The notes below the pieces were generated by a model. That model was not told the DNA's origin and ran no database searches. It saw only the letters and a program-made list of their open reading frames with translations. Position numbers and translations under genes: made by a program. A DNA stretch of 64,000 bases, from contig CM019712.1 in NCBI GenBank assembly GCA_009760885.1, positions 27,635,816 through 27,699,815 of the forward strand. Reading direction: 5' to 3'. Below are positions 43,681 through 53,244 of this stretch, piece by piece. The stretch comes from Achatina immaculata (Eukaryota; Mollusca; Gastropoda; Stylommatophora; Achatinidae). The number at the start of each line of letters is the position of its first letter. Within the stretch, counting starts at the first letter, position 1.

Positions 43681-44640
43681 TGTAGCAAGGCCTTGTAAGT
43701 AATGATTACAGCTGTTATTATTATTAATGAATATGAGTATACATATAGTGTAGGCCTTATAGTAACATCTAATAGTAACAGAAAAAATAAATAAGAATAT
43801 TAGAGCAAGGTAGAAAAAACAAACTTCCTTCACACTGTATGAATGGGTGCTGACACGTAAACAATATAGAAAAGACGGATAGAAAAGGCAGACACAAGGA
43901 AAAGCGAGGACATAATAAAACCTCCGACATGAAAGAGCAAGAAAATTACTTAGGTAAGTGACAATTGTATAGACGGAATTAACGCAGAATGACACTATGG
44001 CAGCTATTAACTTTAGGACGCTGTTAGGACGCTATTGCATACGGTTTTTAAATAAAGGAATGAACAACTCGGCCAGTTGATCAATCAAATGTTAAAGGCG
44101 TGGCCTATTGGACAATAGACGTATGACATATAAGTCACGGGGCATTTTGAATGACGGACAATCAGAACGATCATGGAAACCAGTGGACATCTGAAAAGTG
44201 GAGCCAAAATACGTATTGGTTAATCCATCAAGCTGGACTTGAAGATAAAAAAAAACGAGCGGAGAGATAGGAGAGAACGAAGAAGTACGGAAGTACAGGA
44301 GAGAGAAGACAGAGGAGGGAGCCCGAAAAGGGAGGAATAAGGACGGCCAGTGAATAGAGACCGGTGCAGACAAGAAAGGAAAGAGCACGAGAAGAAAGGA
44401 GCCCCCAAGAAGGGGAAATCCAGAGGCTAGCGGGCAAGTGAGGAGGATCGTCAGAAATAGAAGAGAAGCACAGACAAGCAGAGAATAACAGAGAATCAGA
44501 GAAGAACAGCAGAAGGAGAATACCCTCCAGAGAAGACACAAGAGACAACAGGAATCAAGTTGTGCGTGAAGATAAATGACAGTAAACTCAACAGAGAGCA
44601 ACTTAATCATCTTCAGTCGTCATCAGTAATATGACAGTTC
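43681..44640 (+). mobile_element. 3' LTR, truncated
   Basis: Begins TGTAGCAAGGCC and follows the 5' LTR in order as far as the agaacagcagaaggagaa region near 44,520, then loses similarity by about 44,640, where an RNase H-bearing LINE remnant follows. It lacks the U5-like end and the 31-bp array. Substitutions relative to 37,634-39,605 are frequent. Confidence 0.72.
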
Positions 44641-44819
44641 AGAATTTTACAACATTATATAGAGATATCATATCGAAATCAAAGTAAGAGAGCACATGCG
44701 ATTCAAGAGCAAGGGAGACCACCAATTGAAAACAGGAGATTCAAGCACAAAAAGGCACAAGAATAAGCTAAGTTAGTCGTGGATAACGGAGGATGAAAAG
44801 ACCAGAGGGCAGATATACC

Positions 44820-46010
44820 ACCCTGAAGAAACACCCATGGGTGTTGTCATGAAAACACCCACATCTTACCAAAGATCACACATGGCTCAGTGGAGAATGC
44901 GAGATCGGGCAGCAGGACGAGCGGAATCAGAAATAAAAGAGTGGATTATAATCCAACCCGGATGACCCTCCAACCCGGATGACATTATAATATTTACAGA
45001 TGGTTCGGTCTCGCGTGGATAAAAGTAGAGGATGGAGATTCGTGGTCTATCACAATGAAGGGCCCCATCGTCGGCGACTATGAAGCCTTCGCCACAACCA
45101 CATCCAGAATGAGGATGGGGTTGAAGCAACCACTCTAACCATAACCAGCAAGAAAAATGAAAGTATCACGAGCTCACAATACATGCTGGAAACAAAAAAA
45201 AATTGAAATTGCTGCATCGCGAGTCGCTGGGCAAACTAAAAGAATCACAGACCTCTCCCCATGGATATATTGCCCAAGACATGCTAGTTTCAAACGCAAT
45301 GAAAAGGCAGATAAAGTGGCAAACAAAGCAACAACACTCATCATCATCATCAGGTGCCGTGCCGACTGGTGTTGGATATTATCCTTCTCCGGAGTACACG
45401 GTCTTTCATGCAGGCCATCAGTTCAGTTGGTGATCTCCTCTCACACCATCCCGTCAGACTGTCCAGTATCATTTCTCTTGGTCTTCCTCTTGATCTTCTT
45501 CCTTCTATTTTTCCTGTTGTTATAATATTTTCAATGCCCCCTCTTCTCATTGCATGTCCTATGAAAGTACATTGTCTCTCTCTTATCTTTTTGACAAGAT
45601 TTTTTGTCTCTCCAGCTCTTCTCATACATTCTTTATTAGTTATTTTTGCTGTCCAGGGGATTCGCAACATTCTTCTAATAAACCACATTTCTGCAGCTTC
45701 CATTGTTTTTTGTGCAGACTTGCCTATTGTCCATGATTCACTTCCATATAACAAGATAGGTTCAATATAGCACTTTAGGACTCGTTTTCTAACATTCATT
45801 GATAAAGATGTGTTGGTTAATATGTTTCTCATTCTCTGAAATGCAGTCTTTGCAACAACACTGAGCGACCCAAAATGGACAAATCAAACATTATAACATC
45901 CATCCTATCACAATTACAAGTTGGAGTTCAAGTTCATATCGAAGTACTGGGCGATCGTTTTTGCTTTCTAATATCTGTATGTCCTCGGTTTCTCCTTTTG
46001 TTAATTCTAC
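44820..46010 (+). mobile_element. LINE remnant encoding RNase H, split by LINE-C
   Basis: Plus-strand pieces read FTDGSVSRG (45,000, the first RNase H Asp box), ITMKGPIVGDYEAFATTTSR (45,050, with the E region), then ITDLSPWIYCPRHASFKRNE and KADKVANKAT (45,240-45,335), the WIYCPGHAGxxGNExAD motif of type I RNase H. The frame resumes after the LINE-C insertion with LSDPKW (45,862). RNase H occurs in I, R1, Loa and related LINE groups. The catalytic domain is decayed (stops, lost Gly in CPGHAG). Confidence 0.75.
45339..45851 (-). mobile_element. LINE-C insertion with 11-bp target-site duplication
   Basis: Minus-strand frame 45,350-45,832 reads MRNILTNTSLSMNVRKRVLK, IEPILLYGSESW, RRMLRIPWTAK, FIGHAMRRGG, GRRSRGRPRE and ends SRHGT-stop with a (GAT)n tail at 45,339-45,351. 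gcaacaacact flanks it at 45,328-45,338 and 45,852-45,862. It is 5'-truncated, shorter than the copy at 8,376 by about 140 bases, but its frame is intact. Confidence 0.94.
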
Positions 46011-46377
46011 TGCTTCCTGCCTTCTTATAAAAAAGATAACCGTACAACTCTGCTTAGCTCTACTCCACTAGTGGCAGTTTTACAGCACTTAATTCGTAGT
46101 TATCATCTAAATACAACCAATTCTTCACAAACCGAACACCAGGATATGTAAATCTGTACTTACGTAAGAAGTTTCCGACAGAAGTTTCCGGAAAGTGCCG
46201 AGGTCAAATACTGGAAACAGGCGCGTAAGTCAAACCAAAGCAAGGGCAGGTGAGAAACCTGAGAAGAGGGAAATGCTGCTCACGATGACTTAGTTAGTGA
46301 TAATGGTTACAGCTGGTAGATAAATCTCATCATACTTTGATCGGTATAACAGACAGAACGTACTGCACGAAAATTTA

Positions 46378-46443
46378 GATGAGGAGAAAAAAAATCCATA
46401 ATTATAAACAAATAATTATAAAATTATGGGTTTTTCTCCTCAT
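46378..46443. other. Long perfect-type hairpin (inverted repeat)
   Basis: gatgaggagaaaaaaaatcc plus ataattat on the left is mirrored by ataattat...gggtttttctcctcatc on the right, with a loop of about 10 bases. It is AT-rich and capable of cruciform extrusion. Possibly the remains of a palindromic MITE. Confidence 0.7.
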
Positions 46444-46682
46444 CTCCAGAGATACAGAGTTTAGTTTGTGACCAGTCTTGACTGGAGAAGCGATGTTTTT
46501 AGCTGAAATATGACTGTGTGTGAGAGAAGTACAGTTTCCGATGTATCATCAAGATGGTCATAAACAGTTACTTATGTAGATCTGATCAACTGGACTTCCA
46601 AAGTACATCATTATTCTGGATAAAGAGTGTTTCTGGATGTGGCAGTTGACGCACACCTGGAAATACACCGTGGCATTGTTAC

Positions 46683-46853
46683 TGTTTCACGTGAAACTCT
46701 GAAGAGGACATTGTTAAGAGAGGCCAAATTAACAGGCATAAAATCCTTTGATGAGGTTGAAAGATTCGCCGAAGACAGGAAAAATTGGCGAACTACTTTG
46801 CGAGCCCTATGTGAAGTTTAACGGCACGGGAAGGATATAAGATATAAGATAAG
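46683..46853 (+). mobile_element. Very short LINE-B 3' insertion
   Basis: Reads SRETLKRTLLREAKLTGIKS then FDEVERFAEDRKNWRTTLRA and LCEV-stop, followed by acggcacgggaaggatataa and an ATAAG tail. attgttac at 46,675-46,682 and 46,854-46,861 is the target-site duplication. Only 171 bases were copied. Confidence 0.85.
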
Positions 46854-47229
46854 ATTGTTACCGTTGTGTGGTAGAACTAAAAAAAAACCAAGTAATAGAC
46901 AACACACACTTTAGTATTTTGTTTCATATAACGTACTATTCACATAAAAACATACAAGATGAAGGCAGAAAAGTAAGAGAAAGTTTAAATGTAAATGTTT
47001 GGATATAACAAATAAAAATCTAATGAAAACAAGTGTTACTTATCCTGCGACTTGTTATGATGTCTGAGAAACCTTGTAAATTCTTACATGAAAAAAAAAT
47101 CATTTAATTAATGAAACTGTTCATATCTTTTTTTTTTAAATACTCTATCTGCTATCACAGCTTTACTGTAGCGGACACATGCAATTTGTTTTATATACCT
47201 ATAGATAAATGGTGTGTGGGTTATCATTA

Positions 47230-48620
47230 TATTATTTATTATATATCAAAGAGAGATAGATATATACTATTAGTAAGGAGAGTTGTACATCAGAACACTA
47301 ACATTGAGAGTTACGTCGCAGACAATTAGAAACTTAATACTAATAAGAGATCAATAGAATGTAGAGTTACAATACTAACAGTGTGCTGACGTTAAATCTT
47401 ATCTTATATCTTATATCCTTCCCGTGCCGTTAAACATCACATAGGGCTCGCAAAGTAGTTCGCCAATTTTTCCTGTCTTCGGCGAGTCTTTCAACCTCAT
47501 CAAAGGATTTTATGCCTGTTAACTTGGCCTCTCTTAATAATGTCCTCTTCAGAGTTTCACGCGGTCTGCCCCTTTTTCTTCGGCCTGTTGTGTTCCACTT
47601 GATAGCTTGTTTTGGGATTCTCTGATCATTTCTTCTCATCAAGTGACCAACATATGTCCATCTCCTTTTCCTGATCACCCGTGAGACTGGTTGTTGTTCA
47701 GTCATCTGTCTTATCTCTGCATTGTTCTTGAATTCATTCCACTTGATGCCGAGTATTTTCCTTAGGCATTTGTTTTCAAAAGAGTCTAATTTCTTTTCTA
47801 TTTCTTTAGTTGTTTTCTAGCTTTCGCATGCATAAATGAGGGTGGATATTACATTTGAATTGAAAAGTCTTAACTTGGTTTTTGTGCTTATAACTTTTGA
47901 ATTCCATATGTTCTCAAGATTCTTGAAGATTGATGCTGCTTTTGCAATTCTGATCCTAACTTCCTTTCTAGTGTCACCATCCTGGTCTATGTAGCTGCCA
48001 AGGTATGCAAATTAATTGAGTTCTTCAATATATGTCCCTTCTATGTGTATTTTTCCATTTTGATTGATGGGAATTTTCATTATTGACGTTAAATAGGAGA
48101 TTTATAATACTAATACCGCGAATTATATTACTAAGATTTTATCACAATAGACTACCAACACTGAGAGATCCATTACAGAAAAATGAGAATTATACCCGTT
48201 ATATTGGTAGGATAAAAGTAATAATGAGACTTAAACCATTCAAAATGAGAGTTATATTAGAAACTATGAGAGCTATACCATTCACTATATGAGTTATAAA
48301 ACTAACAATGAAAGTTATATCATAAGAAATGAGAGCTAAAAGACTGAGATTGAAATGTATGTTTCTAACACTTAGAGGTGTGTCATTAACAATTAGAACT
48401 GTATTGGTAACTAGGAGGGTATTATAACTAACAGTTATCACCACTTAGAATAAGAAAATTAACTTTAACACATTACACTCGTACAAATAACAAGAGATTT
48501 AAAGCAAGAACAGTGAGAGTCATATTACACTAAAGATACGAGTTGTAATACTGTCAATGAGATCTATACTTCTAATAATGAGAGTTATACCATTAATGAT
48601 AAGTGTTATTCAAAAGTAAA
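47230..48620. repeat. Degenerate ~30-bp satellite around LINE-B
   Basis: Loose repeats of actaacaatgagagttatac occur on both sides of the LINE-B copy (47,290-47,386 and 48,095-48,620). Spacing and sequence vary a lot. No coding content. Confidence 0.65.
47398..48083 (-). mobile_element. LINE-B insertion with 11-bp target-site duplication
   Basis: Minus strand reads, from 48,060: HIEGT, FAYLGSYIDQDGDTRKEVRI, LENIWN, LFNSNVISTLIYACES-stop, KCLRKILGIKW, then the open C-terminus MTEQQPVSRVIRKRRWTYVG, KQAIKWNTTGRRKRGRPRET and LRALCDV-stop (47,430-47,705). The 3' UTR ends in (ATAAG)n. Flanks tgacgttaaat at 47,387-47,397 and 48,084-48,094. One stop (CES-stop) and a start-region change are the only clear lesions. 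Confidence 0.93.
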
Positions 48621-48639
48621 GGAGTTATACCACAAACGG

Positions 48640-49815
48640 TAACAGTCTTATAAGTTCTTTCATCACTGTTAGGTGTGTAGTGTATACATTCCAATGATCT
48701 GTTATTTCTTCTCTTCCCATTATAATTTCTCCCTCCCTTGAGTTAAGACATCTAGTTTTGTGATGTGTCCTTCTGCCTGTCAATTCGTCCAAGTTTTTAT
48801 ACGTTTCTCTTGTGTTAGCTCGGTGGTGATATTCAGTTTTTCCTTGCCTTTTGCAGTTAGTCACTCTTCTTTTTGTTTTGCTGCATCTATTCTTTATGTC
48901 CTGGTTTAATTCTTTATATTTTTCCTTGTTATATTTCACTGTGTTGACTTTGTTATTGCTGATCTTGTCATTCTTGTGTAGTCTCCGCTGATCCATTACG
49001 TTTAGAACTCCGTCCGTCTTCCACTTCTTTATGGTAGGTCTTTTAAACTCAGGTTTAACCTATTTTGATGTTTGTTGAGCACATAGTCCTAACATTCACT
49101 ACTGATTGTCGATGCTACCGATTGTTGCGATCGCGTTGTATCTGTTTCCTACAAAAATGGTGAAATTTTTTCTCAGACTATTATGCGTTTTCAGTAGTGC
49201 TAAGTTCAGTTTTATATTGCCTGTCACTTTCTTGATCTTCTTCAGTTTAATTCTCATTTTTCCTATTACCAGAACAAGGTCGCTGTCATAGTATGCCCCT
49301 GGCCTAGTCTTCATTGACAAAAGAGTATTTCTAATTTGATTTTTTTTTTGTGTGTGAGGTTATCTGGGCTTTTCCACTTCCACAGACGTCTTGGGTACTG
49401 CTTCTGGCAGCTGTTGCCAGCTATCATGTCGTGGATCCCCACCTGTTCTTTCTGTTTATCACCTCTCTCATTTCTTCCTCAGAGGTCGTACCCTCTACTT
49501 ACACTGCTGTCTTTCAGTCTGCCAATTCTTGCATTAAAATTGCCCATTATTAGTGTGTGTTCATGTTTTTTACACTCACTTTTTATCTAGGTCACTGTAA
49601 AGTGCTTCGATGTCCTAATCCTTGCTGATGTTGGAGCGCAGACATGAATGGAGTTTATTACTGGATTTTCGTGCAACTTGATCATCAAAATCCGATCCGA
49701 TATTGACCAGTATCCCTTCAGTGCTCTGCTTTTGACATCATGCAGGATTATACCTACTCGTTTTTGGTGAATCTTTCCAGTCAGAAACATATAAAATCTT
49801 ATACTCATGAGAAAA
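48640..49815 (-). mobile_element. LINE endonuclease C-terminus, linker and RT start
   Basis: In minus-strand order: RALKGYWSISDRILMIKLHE and INSIHVCAPTSA (49,620-49,800), TLIMGNFNARIG (49,540-49,570, the GDFNA box with Asp to Asn), then KTRPGAYYDSDLVLVIGKMR (49,240-49,310, the SDH box degraded to DSD), KLNLALLKTH, and MDQRRLHKNDKI, NQDIKNRCSKTKR, NTRETYKNLDELT (48,625-48,996). This is the EN-to-RT stretch of an RTE-type LINE, missing the N-terminal EN and all RT motifs. Related to the 3,200-3,855 fragment. Confidence 0.8.
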
Positions 49816-50254
49816 ACAGTTTTGTTGTTGGTTGGTTGTTTACCAAGTGAGGACCACTCGTGACGAGAATTAAACAGATCAGTGACTCCTGGGTTAAAAA
49901 AACAAGGTTAGATTTATGTGTTAATTACTTTAGCTAAGTAAACCAAAGTGATTTGGAGCTGTTTACAACATATGTTACAGTGTAGTTTACATGCGCTCTA
50001 AAAAAAAGATGTTAAAAAGAATTGATTTTGTAGATTATGCATAAATTGTGCAGAGATAATAAGTTTCGTGTGACAGCCCGGAATGTTTTCTCACTCTTGG
50101 TTGTCTACAGTAAAATTTGTTAGAAAAGACTCTCTACCTTAGATAATATCAGCTACGTGTGAAAATGTAAAACTAAGAGTAAGATATCATGTAATATATA
50201 AAATGAATCTAGCAGAGAGAGGAGTTTGGGTGCGTGTGTGGAAGAGAGAATGAG
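49816..50254. other. No gene recognised
   Basis: AT-rich stretch between two LINE remnants. No motif or repeat that I can support, other than a short GA-rich part at 50,212-50,255. Confidence 0.5.
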
Positions 50255-50502
50255 AATGAATGAATGAATGAATAATCTTTATTTTTAAAAGGTAAAGAAT
50301 TGGGCACGCAGGCCCGTCTTACATTCTGCCCTTCATCACTCCATCTTTCATTCTTCCCACACACTTGATTTAGTACAAAAATACAAATTAAATTAGGAAA
50401 AAACATATCAAACGAGTGTAAGATTTAACTACTACATTCAAAGTAAAAGAGAAGAAATAATTAACCTAATAAAAAGGCACTCACGCAGACATACACACGC
50501 AG

Positions 50503-50507
<5 letters not shown>

Positions 50508-50536
<29 letters not shown>

Positions 50537-51521
50537 CTGAAACTTAAGTGCCCAGGGCACATGGGGTTTCCGCAAGGGGTTTCCACAAATGCTTGTCCTT
50601 TGCCTTTTTTCTGCTCTTGACCAGGTGAGCCCTCTGTTGCTCAACATCCTTTCTGTTGTTTTTCTCCATGTCTCTTTTGGTCTACCCTTACTTCTGTTCC
50701 CCTGTGGTGTCCATCTTAGTGCTATTTTTGGTAGTGAGTTGCCAGTCATTCGGAGCACATGTCGCAATCAACGCCAGCGTCTTTCCTCAATAATTGTTGT
50801 CAGTGGCTTTATCTGCATCTCTGTCAACAAGATGTTATTTCTTATGGTGTTTGGCCAAAATATTTTTCTAAATCTTCGTAAACATTTAGTCTGAAAAAAA
50901 TTCAACTTGTTTTCTATGGTTTTGGTCATTTTCCAGCATTCACTTCCATAGAGTAGTACACTTAGAACATTACTCTTAAATATCCTGATTTTCATATTTA
51001 TGCTTAGTTTTTAGATTTCCATATAATCTGCAGCACTGCAAAAGCCTGGTTTGCTCTAGTAAGTCTGCTGTTGATGTCCTCTGTGCTGTCTCCATTTTAT
51101 ACTACTCTGCTGCCAAGGTATACAAATACACTGACTCCCTTTACCAACTTGCTATCTACTCTGAGTACATTTCTGTTGTTTACATTTTGCTTCATTAACT
51201 TTGTCTTTCCTACGTTGACCTGTAGTCCTATGTTGTTTGCATTCTGAGTTAGCTTGTTTATTTTATCCTGCATTTCTTTTTAGCTGCTTGATAATAGACA
51301 AATGTCGACAGCTAAGTCAAGGACCTCCAGCACTGTGCCCTGATAAGCATTTCTCCTTCCACATACTTTTGTTTTTTCCCTTGCTTCTGTTCCTGTAGCA
51401 GTCTGATAGTTTTTTTTTTACCAGATAGGGTTGCTGGCCCTATGCCGAACCTTCCTTAGTCGCCTTTTACGATCATGCGTAGTAGGGTACAGTGGTCCTA
51501 TTCTTTGCAGATCCTGGGTAC
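50508..51521 (-). mobile_element. Internally deleted LINE-D nested in LINE-E
   Basis: Flanked by cacacgcagatata (50,494-50,507) and cacacgcagacata (51,522-51,535). From the left: a TA tail, then the LINE-D C-terminus (MRHVLRMTGNSLPKIALRWT, GNRSKGRPKETW; 50,438-50,767), SVLLYGSECWKMTKTIENKL (50,768-50,995), a region back to the motif C vicinity at 51,300. The right end (51,418-51,521) reads ctggtaaaa...ggcgactaagg-type sequence on the minus strand and does not match the RT. It looks like the element's 5' leader joined to its 3' half. Confidence 0.75.
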
Positions 51522-51955
51522 CACACGCAGACATATACATAAACAAAAATACATTGTAAATACAGATCTTCTAACATATGTTTTTTAACAAACATTAAAA
51601 TAATTTCTAACAATATCCAACAAGTTACTTTCTAACTATGTCATTTTAGTACTTGATGGTTGGCGAGCCATGTGTTGAGAGAGTGCTGGTTATTTTATGG
51701 AGATATATAATTACAAGCAAGTAAATAATGAAACAGGATTGAGTTAAAGGATGATGTATTCCCAATGGATTTTAAATGGTAGGGGAGAGTGTTCCAGAGC
51801 TGTACTGCAGAATATGCAAGGCTTTTCTTGTACAGATCAATCCTGGGTTTAGGAAGAAGACAGTTTTTTAAACGCTGGCTATGTTTAGTGTTATACGTAA
51901 ACAGTGACCACAAGTAAGGCGGAGCATTGTGTGACAGAATTCTCTGAACAAACTT

Positions 51956-52254
51956 CATTCATTCATTCATTTGCATGTCCCTTGCGGAACTTTGCCTCCC
52001 AAACAGCACTCCTGTAGGCCTCTCGGTTGTGAGCAAGATGGCCTGCTGCTGTTGCATCCATTTCCAGATCGTCAACGATGTCTTGCAGCCATCTTCGTCT
52101 TGGTCTTCCTCTTTTTCTTTTTCCCATTATGTATCCTTCCAATACGGTCTTCTCTAAATTATCATGACGCTTAATGTGTCCAAAATATTTCAGTTTTCTC
52201 TCTTTAATCCTCTTCACTAGCCAGCCTTCTTCAATATTAAGCTCTTGTAGTATA
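51956..52254 (-). mobile_element. LINE-A 3' insertion nested in LINE-E
   Basis: Minus-strand frame 51,963-52,217 reads MKRIKERKLKYFGHIKRHDN, LEGYIMGKRKRGRPRRRWLQ, AGHLAHNREAYRSAVWEAKF and GHANE-stop, with a (TGAA)n tail at 51,956-51,972. gaacaaactt at 51,946-51,955 and 52,255-52,264 is the target-site duplication; the unbroken site is visible in the other LINE-E at about 17,660. The coding part has no lesion. Confidence 0.95.
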
Positions 52255-52554
52255 GAACAAACTTAACTTTGTTAACAATGATTCTATTTTTGAGGGGTAG
52301 AATTTTGAGTTGTTTATGTTGATCTGCAGTCTGTACTGGGTGTTTGTCACAAATCAGATTTAACGCTCGCTTGTGAAGGGAGTGGAGCCTTTTTGTGTTT
52401 GAGACTGAGCATCCATCTCAGATTGTGGAACAGTAATCTAAATGTGTTTGTATGTGTGATATGTAGTATATCTTTCTTGTGTCTTTGTCGATAAAGTGTT
52501 TAATTTTGGCTCATTGGTAAATTTTCTGTGCAGTCACGTTTGTTAGGTTATGTA

Positions 52555-52995
52555 CGTGAGAGAAAGAGAGAGACAGAGAGAAATAGAAAAATATGACAGA
52601 AAACAGAAGTGAGAAAGAGAGAAGGAAAGCGAGAGAAAATGAAGAGAGAAAAATAGAAATTAAAAGGGAAAATAGCAAGAGAACGATTAAAAGAAGAAGA
52701 TGCTGAAAAAAAATCAAGAGAAAGCGACAGAAAGAAAATTAATAAAACAAAGAAAAAAAATGGGAGAACGAAAAATAAATGAATGAGTGCATTAAAAACA
52801 AATGGAAACAAAATAATAAGGACTAAAGCAAAAAAGGAATAAAATATAGAAAGAAGAAAGAAAATATAGAAAGAAGGAAGAAAACAGAGAAGGGAATTGA
52901 AAACAATTAGAAAAGAGGAAAGAAACAATTGAAAACTGAATAAATGAATGAGAAAACAGAAAATATTAAATTGAGGAAAATAGAATACCGAAATT
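52555..52995. repeat. Purine-rich low-complexity tract
   Basis: Irregular GAAA/GAGA-rich sequence, with strand bias over more than 400 bases (agagaaagagagagacagag, then aagaagaaagaaaatataga). It gives long Phe/Ser frames on the minus strand that carry no meaning. Confidence 0.8.
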
Positions 52996-53240
52996 ACTTT
53001 TTTTTAAATACACGGAAGAAAGTAAAGATATTAAAGCTTTTGCTTAAGCCAAGCTGTGTGACAAAAAGTGAAAGAAAAGTTTGTGTGAATGAAGGCTAAG
53101 TCGTGACAGCTGCTGTAACCACACACACATATATGTCGTAACACTTCATAAGTTTCACAACTCGTTCATGTCTCCAGGAAAACCAGCCAGAATATAGACT
53201 ACACGCAACTCCCTTATCATTTCTTTCTTTTTACAATGTT
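52996..53240. other. No gene recognised
   Basis: Short unassigned stretch next to the 3' end of LINE-D. Confidence 0.45.
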
Positions 53241-53244
53241 AATT

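Larger units (their letters stand above)
50255..52500 (-). mobile_element. LINE-E (CR1/L2-like), host of two nested LINEs
   Basis: From 52,480 downward the minus strand reads ITVPQSEMDAQSQTQKGSTP (related to LDYCSTIWDG...TKRLHSLHKRA), then KVKFVQRILSHNAPPYLWSL, NCLLPKPRIDLYKKSLAYSA and VQLWNTLPYHLKSIGNTSSF (51,695-51,958), then a 3' UTR with gggcacgcaggcccg at 50,303 and an ATTC-type tail at 50,255-50,272. It is interrupted by a LINE-A piece at 51,956-52,254 and a LINE-D piece at 50,508-51,521. The C-terminal frame is otherwise good, so it is a younger copy than 17,005. Confidence 0.85.
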
